Shown here piece after piece: positions 21,715 through 32,731 of a stretch of 64,000 nt of DNA (position 1 is its first letter; every line of letters begins with the position of its first letter). Made by a program: the position numbers and the translations under genes. This DNA comes from Uloborus plumipes (Eukaryota; Arthropoda; Arachnida; Araneae; Uloboridae): contig JAXGGA010004425.1 of NCBI GenBank assembly GCA_038373865.1, forward strand, positions 24,620-88,619, given 5' to 3'. The notes beneath the pieces were generated by a model. That model was not told where the DNA came from and made no database searches. It saw nothing but the letters and a program-made list of their open reading frames with translations.

Positions 21715-22420
21715 CAAATTACTGTCCGTCCGTGGAAGCCGCGCCTAGCACTCGCGAACCATTCCACTTAAAAAGGGGAAATAAGTTGTGAGGGGGAACT
21801 TTCCGAAGTTTTCAATTTAAAACTTGCATTTTTGCTACAGTTAAAAATTCAGGAAACTTTTATGATAAATGTTACTGTAAAATGCGTTTACAGTACAGAA
21901 ATGTTTTACAGTAAATTTTACCGACAAAAAAAAATTGCGATTGTAGCTCCAATTGATCATCACGTGACTTGCTGTGCGATGCACATGAAACCCTATTTCC
22001 TCTCTTCTGATGTGTCTCATTTGGTATCGTGGATAGCAAAGCGGTGTATAAAAATCTGTTCCCGGGTTCGATCTTTGTAGTTTGCATCTCGTACTTTTTA
22101 ACTCTCGTTTTCTCTACCGTAAAATTTTACAGTAAAAAAAGATTTTACGGTAAAAGTTACTGGCAAAATGGATGCCAGTAATTTTTACCGTAAAATTTCA
22201 GGAAAATTTTTAACAGTGTATCCGTTTTACACATTCAACTAAACTATGTATTTGAAATTAGCATCGTTCTAAGTTGTTTGATACCACTCAAAGTGCTTCT
22301 TGTTATTCTTCCCCTTATTGTTATCTTACCTATCACCCCTATTTCGGTAAGATCAGAGAAGACCTGACGCATGCGTAAATAAGCGGAAGGTTTTACCTAA
22401 AAAGATCAGACAGTAATCGA
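21715..22420 (-). repeat. Interspersed repeat copy B, interrupted
   Basis: Opposite-strand copy of the 14075-14335 family. It is interrupted at 21838-22218 by a TA-flanked MITE; the flanks join to give the continuous sequence seen in copies A and C. Confidence 0.65.
21838..22218. mobile_element. TA-flanked MITE with tRNA-like block
   Basis: A 381-bp element with ends CAGTTAAAAATTCAGGAAA and the complement of CACTGTTAAAAATTTTCCTG, bounded by TA on both sides; the empty site in the sister repeat has a single TA. Inside, 22022-22080 resembles part of a tRNA: a TGGATAGCAAAGCGG A-box-like string and GGGTTCGATC, a B-box match. Confidence 0.75.
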
Positions 22421-22987
22421 ACTGTTTTCCAACTTTCAACTAAATCACTAAAAAACGAATGCTCAGTTACTCACTGAGACTTACAATAATGTAGGTAAAT
22501 CTTAACTAACAATTTGTGTTCATAAAGTTTTCCTTTTTTTTATCGCAACTATTGTTCTGTTTATGAGAGATAAGCTTAAACTCTTAACGAATTTTAAAAT
22601 CAGCCTAAGTATTTGGCATTAATAAGCACCTGGACAACGCCTGATAATACGCTGTTAAAAACAACAACAAAAATATATTTAAAAAAAAATTGAATTTTGA
22701 CATTTCGGATACAAATTATGTTTTTCACATTGACGAATTGCGATAAGTATGTGGTGTGCGTCCAAGAGCACATTACCCTACTTTGCCCCCAAGCCTTAAA
22801 GTTCTTTTGGCTTAGGGGACAAAGGGCTCGGTTACTATCGAGAAGAACCCTGGATTGGGCCTCATTAGGGACACGCATCCGTACGCCACATTATTTACAC
22901 AAATACTCAATAGATGGCGCTAGTACCGCGCCATGCAATCTTGCATGGCGGAAGAACTAAGGTTGGTGGACGTTTTGCATACTACTA

Positions 22988-23882
22988 ATGGACCCTATTC
23001 ACGGTGTGGCAAAGGTCAGCTTAACTTTTCGTTTGCGGGTATTTTGATCCAATACACAGTGTTAGTAGTGGCAGGGCCCGATTAGCCTCTGAAGTTACAG
23101 GAAGCTCAGCCTCATTTCAGGGCCCTTTACTTTTGCGTAGGAAAAATTTTCTAAAATTACCTTGTATAATACAGATTAAAGTTGATTTTCTTTTCTCCTC
23201 CTTCCCCTTCTCTCCCTTTCCTTTCCAAACTCATAGAAGTTTCTACATCAGCAACTGAGGGTAGTTTTTTGTTGATTCAGATTTATCACTTCCCAAAATT
23301 ACCACAAAACTACATTGTAGCACAATAAAATTTTATTTTATTAAACTAGCTCTCTTTAAGACTGAATACAAAAGCAGGAACTGGAATTTTTAAGCAGTTA
23401 TTCAGTTATTTTTTGGGCCCTCTGAAAATTCTAAGGGGAAGCTCAAGCTTCCCGAGCCTTTTGGGTAATCAGGCCCTGAGTAGTGGTAAAGAAACTAGTT
23501 TTATTTAATAACTGGTATCTATATACATAATGAACATGCGTAGGGCATCGGCATAGGATTACTTGAAAATTCTGAGAAAAGGAAGGGATGGAAAACGAAT
23601 AAATGTGACTTTTCACCTATTTTCTTATGGGGAGCTCAGAGACTTTTAATCAGAAAAATACGCTTATTAAGAGAATATTTCATACCAAACTAGTCAATTC
23701 TCATCCTGTTATAGTACTCCTATGTAAAAATTTGCAAAAGACTTTTTTTTAAATAGAAATAAGAGTTTTTACGCTGAAAAGATACGAATGTTAATAGACG
23801 GCAGAGAACCCGAATTTCATCTGCTACACTCCTCTCAGCGGGCGGTCAAGACCCGCAATGACATTATGTGAATAGGGTCCAT
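22988..23882. mobile_element. Element with 15-bp TIR ATGGACCCTATTCAC
   Basis: Perfect 15-bp inverted ends at 22988-23002 and 23868-23882 bound an 895-bp unit. It contains the nested hAT-like element 23072-23478. No clear target duplication or ORF. It lies about 90 bp from receptor exon 9. Confidence 0.7.
23072..23478. mobile_element. hAT-like MITE, TIR CAGGGCCYGATTA
   Basis: A 407-bp element with ends CAGGGCCCGATTAGCC and the complement of CAGGGCCTGATTACCC, flanked by an exact 8-bp repeat AGTAGTGG at 23064-23071 and 23479-23486. Nested in 22988-23882. A relative is nested at 36987. Confidence 0.9.
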
Positions 23883-23970
23883 TTGAAAGAGGGATTACTC
23901 AACATTTGAGGCGCAAGAAGAAAACACACATCAATTTGTCTTTGCTCAAATACCCCGAAGCGTTCCAAAC

Positions 23971-24175
23971 CTTTCTATCCCTTCCATCCAGAGTAATAGA
24001 TTCTATCGAATGCAATCGGGCGTCAGTCCAGAACAGGCGGTTGGTCGTGTGATCGACTGCGATTCCGTTCGGCCAGAAAATGTTGGTCGAAACTAAAGCT
24101 ACCCGGTTCGAGCCATCCATACCACTCTGGTAGATTCCGACAGTTTTGTCTCCCCAGTCACTCCAGTACAGAATC
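23971..24175 (-). CDS. Receptor exon 9: propeller 1, blades 4-5
   Basis: The 205-nt exon, phase 2 to 0, encodes ILYWSDWGDKTVGIYQSGMD, then STNIFWPNGIAVDHTTNRLF and WTDARLHSIESITLDGRDRK. The WPNGIAVD and FWTDA strings are diagnostic of LDL-receptor class B repeats. The donor, AAG|GTTTGG, is weak, but a phase 0 end is required by the next exon and gives the normal DGRDRK-TIINDNVHHP join. Reading on past this site (WNASGYLS) fits the family less well. Confidence 0.9.
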
Positions 24176-24223
24176 CTGAAATCGAGACAGAAACAATTGA
24201 ATGCAAATTTATTTCAGCACTAC

Positions 24224-24310
24224 ACAGTAAAAAATGAATGTTGTTTTTGCACTATAATACAGCTAATTTTATAGTTATAAATTGTAAAAATATTTCTGAT
24301 TTATTGATAA
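24224..24310. mobile_element. AACTGTAAAA MITE fragment
   Basis: Only the terminal part of this family is present: CACAGTAAAAAATGAATGTT and GCACTATAATACAGCTAATTT. The other end is not seen. Confidence 0.55.
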
Positions 24311-24874
24311 TCAGTACAGCACTCCTTCGATTATATACCAGCGGTTCACCTTGCACATTAAACTTTAAGCAATACAACCAGCGATTCCTAATGGCATTTT
24401 GTACCGACTTATTTAGTCAAATGTAAAGGTACAAGAAAATAGGTCATTTGATATGCTTGACATTCCGCCCCCCCCCCCCCCCCAGGTCTATCATCAAGGT
24501 GCTTTATCGTTTGAGTGGAGTTTTTTTGTTGCCAAGTACTAAGAAGGTTTTCGTTACGCCTCAAAATAGAGCCTTTCCAAAAAGTAGTCTATTTCAAAAA
24601 TAGACCTTTCACAAATACAAACAAATAATCACAAAAAGCAACAAATTACGAATTTAATCATGTTAATTAGCACAAAAGCAATCTCTTTAGAGATATAAAA
24701 GGAAGAAAGTGTCAGAAAATATACAGCAAAAAGTAACCGCCCTTAAGGCAGGAACATGTACTGCACCACCAGCTTGTTTATTCCATCCATGGACTGCAGT
24801 TTCGTGCTTATTATGCACTCATCATCTAAACGAGCTGCTGCTATATTGCATGTATGCATGTCCTAAAATATTAA

Positions 24875-25339
24875 CCCATTAATGCCTGACTTTTTCTTTC
24901 CAAAGATATTTTGTATACTGGTTACAAACAGTGTTTAATGGACAGGAAAAATAATTTAAAAAATATTATGCAAAAAATATTTTTTTCATTAAGGAAAGAA
25001 AAATCGTCCCTTAAAAGTTACGATAGACCCCAGAGGGTACATACTTTTTTTACTAAATTTTTTTCCTGCCTACGATATAATATTTAAAAAGACATTTCAA
25101 AAGAAGAAATAAAATCAGCAATTAACATGAACTGGGAATCACTTTGAAAAAAAAAAGATCATATTAAAACGGCTACAGAACACACTTTACAATGGTTATG
25201 GGCTGCAATCTGTTAATAACGAATTGAAACAATACCAAGGTACTAATTGAACACTATTATTTGGTTGAAATGTTCATTTTGGGGAAATTCAGACCCTTTT
25301 TTGGACCGTCCCTAAAAAGGGACGCTAGGCATTAATGGG
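24875..25339. mobile_element. piggyBac-like MITE, TTAA sites
   Basis: A 465-bp element with ends CCCATTAATGCCT and the complement of CCCATTAATGCCTAG, bounded by TTAA at 24871-24874 and 25340-25343. A partial inverted copy lies at 31175-31357. No transposase frame. Confidence 0.8.
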
Positions 25340-25425
25340 TTAAAAAAAACTAAATCGAGCAAAAGTACTCTAACTAGCCTAAACTTCCGTTCTTAAATTT
25401 GAATGACCCCGTTTTCAGAACATAC

Positions 25426-25597
25426 CCTTTAGGCGGATCCAGCTTCAGCGAGCGCGGTTTCTCCACATTTGAGCCGTGAAGAACGTGACACACACTCCCA
25501 TCGATTTTACAGACAAGCACCTGTTTCAATCCGGAATCTGTGATGTACAAATTTCTCCCTGTGTAGTCCATAGCAATGTCCTCGGGTATTTGAAGAC
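25426..25597 (-). CDS. Receptor exon 8: propeller 1, blade 3
   Basis: The 172-nt exon, phase 1 to 2, encodes LQIPEDIAMDYTGRNLYITD, a YWTD repeat with Ile for Trp, then CKIDGSVCHVLHGSNVEKPR and LKLDPPKG. Acceptor is CTGTTTCAG, donor GG|GTATGT. The split glycine codon completes with exon 9. Confidence 0.93.
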
Positions 25598-25784
25598 CTG
25601 AAACAGTTCGCATTTCAGGCAATTTTATCAGTTAACTTAGTGTAACGGGCGTTCAAACTTTTAAATTCCTTTAATTGTCCACCAGTCATCTCAATTGTAC
25701 CAGCAGATTTTTTAAACGAGGGAAATGTCAAATAAAAACTTTGCATTCATTTGAGCCTCAGGCCATCAATGAGCCATCGTCTGT

Positions 25785-26160
25785 ACTGTCTGAATTTCTT
25801 AGATAAAACCTTCGGCGTATTCTTCTTTGATCTTACCGAAATAGGAGTGATAGGTAAGATAACAATGAGGGGAAGACCCTAGGTTCTGGTTCAAAATTAA
25901 GAACAGAGCGCTCTTCAGGGCCCTATCCCGGTTAAACCACTAAGCTGGTAGGTACGGGGGACCCTGGAGGGTGAAATGAAATGAAATGAAATGAGGGGAA
26001 GAATAACAAGAAGCATTTTGAGCCGTATCAAACAACGTAGAATGATGCTAATTTCAAATACATAGTTCAGTTGAATGTGTCAAAGGGATAGCAAAAATGC
26101 AAGTTGTGAATTGAAAACTTCGGAAAGTTCCTACTCACAACCCATCACGTGAGTAGGATG
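25785..26160 (+). repeat. Interspersed repeat copy C, interrupted by SINE
   Basis: Third copy of the 14075-14335 family, same strand. The SINE-like insertion 25877-25990 splits it. The remainder aligns to copies A and B up to GAACTTTCCGAAG-like sequence and the CCCACAACCCATC string. Confidence 0.65.
25877..25990 (+). mobile_element. SINE-like insertion with 12-bp target duplication
   Basis: A 114-bp insertion ending in about four GAAAT units and flanked by exact 12-bp direct repeats ATGAGGGGAAGA at 25865-25876 and 25991-26002. The empty site is seen in copies A and B of the host repeat. A short simple tail plus a duplication of this length indicates target-primed insertion (a SINE or short retroposed RNA). 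I could not identify the source RNA. Confidence 0.75.
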
Positions 26161-26199
26161 GCGAGTGCTAGGTGCGGCTTTCCCGGACGAACAGTAGAG

Positions 26200-26690
26200 G
26201 ACATATGTTGGGACAAACGACCTATTTGAATGAGAATGTTTTGCGAAAACTGCCAAGTGGAGGACTTTTCGGAAGAAGACCGATTCAAAAATTAAGTTTC
26301 GAAAATTTCAAACGAAACTTGAAGATTGCTGATCAATGAATGCTAACGGACAACCTGTTACAATCATTAGCAACGGTCAAAAGAAAACAACTGTAGTAAG
26401 CCCTTTTGGCGAAGATAAAAAAAATGGAAGTTTGCAAATAATCCAAGTTAACATTGAAGAGGACTAGCATCATGATAACATTTTCATGATTAGCTGCAAC
26501 ATAGTATGTATTTCAAATTAAAGCAACATTAAAATGCACTTTTTGTACATTATTAAGATTATGCACTCGAGGTCCTTTTCGCTCAATTTTTGTCTTGAGC
26601 ATAAATTCATTCAGTTTTAACTGCGTTTTCATTTTCGCTCAAGTGTCCTCTCTCAAAATTTTACACAGGAATAAGTTGTTCTTTGGGATC
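26200..26690. other. Intronic stretch, nothing recognised
   Basis: Receptor intron with no coding frame, paired ends or repeat units that I can see. Confidence 0.45.
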
Positions 26691-27115
26691 TATAATAAAC
26701 TATATCCCCTCAGAGAGTATATTTAAATGTTATACTAGAATTACGATGTCTTTGGACATCTGTGTGCTCTGCTTGGATTACTAGAATTATTACAACGTCC
26801 CTTCAGAGAGGATACTCTAGTTTTCTGCAAAAGTTATGATGTGCTCTCAAAGAATATACCAGAGTGTAATGCCAGAGTTCCAATGTCTTCTGGACACCAG
26901 GCTGTTACACAAGAATCATGCTGTCCCTTCGATGTGGATGTCCGATTAGTATGCTAGAATTCTCATGTTTCCACAGAGAGGACATCCGGGTGTTATGATA
27001 GAGTTACGATAGCCCCTCAATCTGGATATTTGAGTGTTATGCTAGAGTTTTTAGAGTTTTGATGTCTTCTGGACATTTAAGTTTTATGCTAAAACTACGA
27101 CATCTTCTTTAAATC

Positions 27116-27254
27116 TAAGGGCCCTGCTCCACATTGACGTAAAGCAAAAACGTAAAATGGATTACATAGCCGTTCCTATGGAAAGTACCCGGATTTTCGG
27201 TTTCTGCCTTCGGTTTCGGTCGCATTTTACGCTGATGTGGAGCAGGGCCCTTAG
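27116..27254. mobile_element. MITE, TIR AAGGGCCCTGCTCCACAT
   Basis: Nearly perfect 18-bp inverted ends enclose about 139 bp, with a second inner inverted pair GTAAAATG / CATTTTAC. Too short to assign to a superfamily. Confidence 0.75.
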
Positions 27255-27299
27255 TGTTGTGCCAGAATTGCGATGTCTGCTGGGCATCCTAGTGTTACG

Positions 27300-27498
27300 C
27301 GCTATTCACATTGCAACCGTTCCGGCCGTCCGACCGAATTTTTCGCTGCGAAGTGCGCACTCTTTATCCCCAGTGGGTGAATACCGTCACGTGAATTTCG
27401 GACGGAGCTACTGCGAATGTTCGATATTTTTCACCTCCGTCCGTCACGTCCGTAAAACCCCTTCGTTCGGACGGAACGGTCGTAACGTGAACAGTCCT
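27300..27498. mobile_element. MITE with CGTTCCG inverted ends
   Basis: The left end GCTATTCACATTGCAACCG pairs with the right end CGGTCGTAACGTGAACAGTC in inverted orientation, and an inner CCGTCCGACCG / CGGACGGA pair extends the match. About 200 bp. Confidence 0.55.
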
Positions 27499-27764
27499 TT
27501 GTGCTGCATTTACGATGTCCCATAAAAATGGACCCAAGTAGCACACTTCGTTTTTTAAAAGTTGTAAAATGGTTATTAAATTTGTGACAACGGATTTGAA
27601 AACGTTTATAAAACGTTTAAACGTTTTTTTGTGCTACCGGGATATCCAAGTGTTATGCTAGACTTGCAAACCCATCAGAGGACAGAAGAAAGTGCAATGG
27701 GTTAAATAAAATCAGAAATTCAAACTTGGCCATCAGCCCACAGAGGAATTAGTCAAGTTCTTAC

Positions 27765-27983
27765 CGCTACTGAGAATCGTGGTCCATTCGCTACCATCCA
27801 ATTTCGTCGAGTAGACAGACGATCTGTTGGAAATTTCAACCCAGTACAATCTTTGATCGGTCGGATCAGCGTCCACTGCTGCGGCTTTGTAAATCGCTTT
27901 CTGGATTAAGAAATAGCGCTTGCTTCTGAGATGTATGCCACGGATCTCTTGCAAGGTGGAGAAAACTAAGAGTGGCTCGGGAC
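27765..27983 (-). CDS. Receptor exon 7: propeller 1, blades 1-2
   Basis: The 219-nt exon, phase 1 to 1, starts propeller 1 with PEPLLVFSTLQEIRGIHL, the normal first strand after EGF-B. It carries the first YWTD-class motif as RLYWVEI, followed by SVYSTKLDGSEW. Acceptor is TTTCACAG, donor G|GTAAGA. The five exons' YWTD-like motifs alternate with LDG/IDG strands as expected for a six-bladed propeller that controls acid-dependent ligand release. Confidence 0.93.
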
Positions 27984-28184
27984 CTGTGAAAATAGGTCTC
28001 AGAGATTGTTATGCCTTGTTTATAAAACGGAAATGGTATCCAAGTTTCTAAAACATTTTTTGAAAAGTAAAGCTCTGGAAAATGTTGCAAATTTTTGCAG
28101 CAACTCTTAGTGCTCGGACGCTTGCAAATGTGCCACCAAATGTAAAAATATTTAGGTATAAATCACAATATCCTACACTGAAAA

Positions 28185-28488
28185 AATGAACTGTTGTTTT
28201 TACAGTATAATACTGGCACCCGAGGTTCCACTTTAAAACTGTAAAATGCATTTATCAACTGTCAAACTAGCAATCTTACAGTTTATTGCCGTAACATTTA
28301 ACTGTATTATACTGTAAAAACAACAGTATAATACTGGCAGCATAGGTTCCAGTTTAAAACTGTAAAATTAGCAGTAATAAATTGTGAAACTAGAAATTTT
28401 TGTTTATTACTGCAAAATTAGCAATTTTTACAGTTTATTACCATAAAATTATACTGTAAAAACGGCATTCATTTTTTACACTGTACTT
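28185..28488. mobile_element. AACTGTAAAA palindromic MITE, copy 3
   Basis: Starts CACTGAAAAAATGAACTG and ends with CATTCATTTTTTACACTGTA. The interior repeats ACAGTATAATACTGGCAGC and AACTGTAAAATTAGC. Confidence 0.75.
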
Positions 28489-28891
28489 GTACCAAACGAA
28501 TAACTCAAGGATTTCTGTTTTACTGAAGAGAAAACTGAAGTCTCTGAATGTCGTAACTGGGTTGCCAGTATATGTTTGTAGTTCTCTGCTTTAACCTTGG
28601 TTTGAGGGCTGCATTACAAAAAGCTTACAGCTTCATTTTACGTGTTGATCCGCATCATTTCTGGCAGACTTTCGATGCAGTGCTAAAAGAACGTTAGCTA
28701 CCAGTTTGAAGGTTATCTCACCTTCAATGATATGACAGCTGCCTCCAGCATGATTAGGACTATCTCAGACTGATGAGGCCATGACAAAGACAAAACTAGT
28801 CACTGGATGTCGTAACTGAGCTCTCGGCATATGCTTGATACCTCAGCCCGCTGATTGAGGGTGGTAACTAACAGCTTACTAGTTAGGCAAT

Positions 28892-29444
28892 CAGGGGTGC
28901 CCACAGGGGGGAGAGTATGGCGCAAGTTGCGCCATCAAAATTTTTGGGGGGGATTTTTAAACTAATTTATTTATTTATTTAAATTATTGAGTGAATTTAT
29001 TTTTTAAATTAAATTATTTACTGATTGTTTTTAATGTTAATTACTCATTAAGTTATTTATTTAATTTAAATTATTTCTTTCTTATTATTTTTTTATTTAT
29101 TTTATTTATTTATTATTATTATTGTGTGTGTGTGTGTGTGTGTGTGCTTGGAATGTTTCCGAAGGGGAAAAAAGTGATTCTATTCCGCGCATAATTAGTA
29201 CTTTTAAAAAATTAATAATATGTAAAAATAATAGTTATAATTTAAAAAAATAAATTAAAATATTTTAAAAAATAAATAAATAATATTAAAAAAAATAAAA
29301 AAATAATATTTAAAAAAATAAACAAATGATATTTAAAAAAATAAATAAAATAAAAATGAGGGATAAAAATAAAAATCACAGTAGGGTTGCGAAAAATTTG
29401 GGGGGAATTTGCGCCATTGAGCTTGGGGGGGATGGGCACCCCTG
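28892..29444. mobile_element. hAT-like element, TIR CAGGGGTGCCCA
   Basis: A 553-bp element with perfect 12-bp inverted ends CAGGGGTGCCCA, flanked by TAGGCAAT and TAGGTAAT (7 of 8). The interior is almost pure A/T with complementary TTTATT and AATAAA runs, plus a (TG)n block at 29123-29146. Confidence 0.85.
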
Positions 29445-29617
29445 TAGGTAATATACGAGCTATTCATACAATTTTAAATTGCACTAAAAAGTGGAAAATT
29501 AAGTCAATCATTAAACACTAATCAATATCACTTTTAAGCACAATATTTGGAGCTGGAAAAAACATGATGCGGAAAACCAGAAGAATAAAAGGCATTAGAA
29601 AAAGAAAAAAAGTTTAC

Positions 29618-29737
29618 CTTCCGCCTGACAAGATTTGTTTACTAGTTGGTATCCAAGCAAACAAGAACAGCTATATCCTCCGGGAGTATTCGTGCAGTTG
29701 TGACTGCAGAACCCGTCTTCTAGGCATTCATCAATAT
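29618..29737 (-). CDS. Receptor exon 6: calcium-binding EGF domain
   Basis: The 120-nt phase 1 to 1 exon begins with DIDEC, the N-terminal signature of a calcium-binding EGF module, and has six cysteines ([34 protein letters not shown]). Acceptor is a CTGCAG type, donor G|GTAAAC. The linker after the last cysteine, QAEGPEPLLVFS when joined to the next exon, is the usual bridge from EGF-B into the first propeller of LDL-receptor proteins. Confidence 0.95.
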
Positions 29738-30381
29738 CTGCAAAATATCCGAGTTGTATTTTCAGTCTCAAACTAACGAGTAAAAAAAATTGAACTTTTA
29801 CGGCCGGTATCAACAATACAGTAGAGAACCAATTATCCGGGATGTTTGGGACCACAGCTATCCCGGATAACTGAATTTCCCGGTTTTCTGGATCGCACGA
29901 AGCGATATTTGCCAATTGTTTATAAAACCCAAGTTACTATAACAAATAAATGCATCCTGAAGAGAAAACGATCCAGAAGTGCTTAGAGATATTACAATAT
30001 TAAACATTTCTGAGCTATATGCCACTTATATGGTATTTATGACGAAACTGTTCATATTTATTTAAGTATTTCAAAAGAAAAACAAAAAAAAAAAACTTCA
30101 TTTTTTAGAAATTGCCGAACATGCGTATTTTAAAAAGTGGCGGAAAAATCGACAAAATATTGCCGGTTTTCTGGTTTCCCGGTATTTTGGTTCTCGGATA
30201 AAAGGTTCTGTACTGTATAACAACTTCCCACACTTTCAGGCCATGGTCCATCCAAGATTTTTCTGACTGGCACTTTAACTGATATCCTAAAATTTTCTCC
30301 AGAGCAAAAGTCCAAAAGAGAAGCTAAGCCTGAGTGCAAAGTTCTCAATGAAACTTAATCTTAATCCTCATTGAAGAGACT

Positions 30382-30747
30382 ACCCTAGCAGCATAATCTC
30401 ATCGGCCGATGATCGGCCATCCATCGAAGCCCGATGAAATTCTCATCGGCCGATGATCGGATTCGATGAGTTCTCATCGGGAATTGCTCCAATATGTCTC
30501 ATCGGCCAAACAGAATCCGAGTAGCAAAATCCGATGAGTTTTGACTGAAATACGATCAATTTTGGATGCTCGGCTTATTTTCATTGGGAAAGTTGATCGG
30601 AAGGATATCGCTTTCCGATGAAAAGTAGCTCATCGAAAATTGTGCTCGGATACTGATCGGAACGATGTCATCATGCGTTACGGGATCAGTTTACGAGGAG
30701 TTCGATGATCGGCCGAGCAAAATCCGATGAGTTGATGCTACTTGGGT
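30382..30747. mobile_element. MITE rich in ATCGGCCGATGATCGG
   Basis: Ends CCCTAGCAGCATAATCTCAT and the complement of CCCAAGTAGCATCAACTCAT. The interior is repeated CATCGG / CCGATG palindromes. It abuts the next element. Confidence 0.6.
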
Positions 30748-31869
30748 AGGGCTGCGACATCGATGACAAAAAATCGATGCTTGGAAACATCAATGTTTGG
30801 AAACATAGATATTGGAAATTAAAGACACCGATTATATTGATACATCGACCAAAAAACATCGATGTTTTCAAATGTCGATCTTTTGTTGTTGTTATACTAC
30901 GTAAAAATTGGAATGTACAGTATCCCATCGTTACACCGCTCCTCGTTATATCTCTCAATCGAATATATCGCGCTTTTCCTTTGTGTACCAAAAACTTATC
31001 GACTGTAAGACATCGACGGTAACTATAGAAAACTTTTCCTATTGAGATAGATATGGCAACTACTGATCAACGATGTAACATTTTTCTCTTTGTTTCCTGA
31101 TGAAATATAAAACATTGACATAGAAAAAAAACTTGTCTTTTTAAATATTATATCGAAGGCAGAAAAAAAAATTAGTAAAAAAAGTATGTACCCTCTGGGG
31201 TCTATCGTAACTTTTAAGGGACGATTTTTCTTTAATTAATTAAAAAATTATTTTTTACATAATATTTTGTTTAATTATTTTTTCTGTCCATTAAACGCTG
31301 TTTGTAACCAGTACACAAAATATCTTTGGAAAAAATGTCAGGCATTAATGGGTTAAAAATGATCGACTGTAAATTATTTTTGGTAATTAAAGATATCTTT
31401 TTCCCAAATAAGATAGATACTGCAACGGCTAATCAATGTTGAATCTTTTTTTCATCGTTATCTTTTTTTTTTTTTTTTTTTTTGAAAATTTGTTGCTGCA
31501 GTATAAAACATCGACAAAAAATAATAAGAAAACCGTAAGAACAAATCAGCGATGCTTTAAAAAAAATCGAGCGCAAAAACATCGATCATCATGAAAAACT
31601 TTTTTCAATGAGATTAATTCTGTAGCTTTCGATAAACAATGTACATAAATGTTTCAACAAAAAAAAATATCCTGCATTTTTACGCATCTTTTTTGCTGAA
31701 CTATAAAACATCGACATCGAAAAAAACATCGAACTTGAAACATCGATGTTTGAAAAACATCGACCGTAAAATATCGATGGTTAAAACACATCAATACTTT
31801 TTAAAAACCATCGATATTTTCAAAAAAACAGCGATGTTTCCAAAACATCGACATCGATGTCGCAGCACT
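30746..31869. mobile_element. Element with TAGNGCTGCGACATCGATG ends
   Basis: Inverted ends TAGGGCTGCGACATCGATG and the complement of TAGTGCTGCGACATCGATG enclose 1.1 kb. Subterminal regions carry more than fifteen ACATCGATG-like motifs. A fragment of the TTAA element (31175-31357) lies inside. No transposase. Confidence 0.7.
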
Positions 31870-32084
31870 AGAAGAGACCAAACCTCTGATTTTATGGTGC
31901 TCTTTTCGATTAGTTGATCCTACTTCTGATTGGCTGACACGATTTTCTCTCTTGTACATCATGTCAGGTGCCACTTGTTTCAGAAAGGTCCCAGATGGAC
32001 TACCGTTAAGGAGTTTAAAAGTTCCGAAAGTTGATGAATTATTAAAATAAAGATATTGAATGTAGAGAAAAATACAACGTTAAG

Positions 32085-32270
32085 GAGGCACAAATAAGCA
32101 GGGATACTGCAGACACGTGTTTCGGGGCTACAAGGAACCCCTTTTTCAATGTAAGAAGTGTGAGCTTTAGGATGAAGAATCATCCGATAAAAGAAAAAGG
32201 GATTACTTGTAGCCCTGAAACACGTGTCTGCAGTATCCCTGCATATTTGTGCCGTTTTAACGTTGTATTT
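32085..32270. repeat. Inverted repeat with GCAGACACGTGTTTC arms
   Basis: Arms containing GGGATACTGCAGACACGTGT and its mirror image pair around a short loop. One diverged arm-and-loop copy is at 40250-40375, inside another element. Confidence 0.75.
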
Positions 32271-32355
32271 TTCTCTACATCGAGAGCACAAAGGTATTTG
32301 TAAACTTTAAAGATATTGAATTTTTTAGTAAATGATATTCAGTAAACTTTCAAAC

Positions 32356-32469
32356 CTAAACAGGTTCTGTTGTCCTTCTTTAGTTGATAACCATATTCGC
32401 AAAAGCATTCCGGACCCTTTGGTGTGCTTCGGCATCTCTGGGAGCATGTTGCGTTAGCACAAGAATCAC
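32356..32469 (-). CDS. Receptor exon 5: EGF-like domain
   Basis: The 114-nt phase 1 to 1 exon encodes a six-cysteine EGF-like module: DSCANATCSQRCRSTPKG, then PECFCEYGYQLKKDNRTC. Acceptor is CTTTATAG, donor G|GTTTGA. It sits between the LDLa cluster and a calcium-binding EGF, the standard LDL-receptor EGF-A/EGF-B pair. Confidence 0.93.
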
Positions 32470-32731
32470 CTATAAAGGATAACGTTATAAAAGTTTCAAA
32501 CCTCTACACTCAAATACCACAGTGTATAAATGTTCATTCATAAACCTTAAATAACAACTCTGCAGATGAAAAAAAACAAAATGTTTGGGGGAACTCGCAT
32601 TGCGATTTGGGGGAGCTCACCGTAAAGAAATTAAATAGTTTACATCATATTTTCACTATTTTTACAATGAAAAACCCAAAGGTTTTGGCTCCTTATAGAC
32701 AATGACAAAACACAGATTATGTCAGTACACT

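Larger units (their letters stand above)
26695..27660. repeat. Degenerate ~60-bp tandem repeat with insertions
   Basis: The phrase TGTTATGCTAGA..TACGATGTC.TCTGGACATC recurs many times with drift from 26695 to about 27095, and again at 27255-27300 and 27640-27670. Two small inverted-end elements (27116-27254 and 27300-27498) appear to be inserted in the array. Confidence 0.65.

Noticed and set aside
22022..22080. A functional tRNA gene
   Set aside because: There are box-like strings but no cloverleaf with a paired acceptor stem, and it lies inside a MITE.
23899..23970. Extension of receptor exon 9 past DGRDRK into WNASGYLSKDKL
   Set aside because: The next exon begins at phase 0 with TIINDNVHHP, which completes the class B repeat only if exon 9 ends at the lysine.
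28975..29440. Hydrophobic ORFs rich in Leu, Tyr and Phe
   Set aside because: They are translations of TTTATT and AATAAA low-complexity runs inside a hAT-like MITE.
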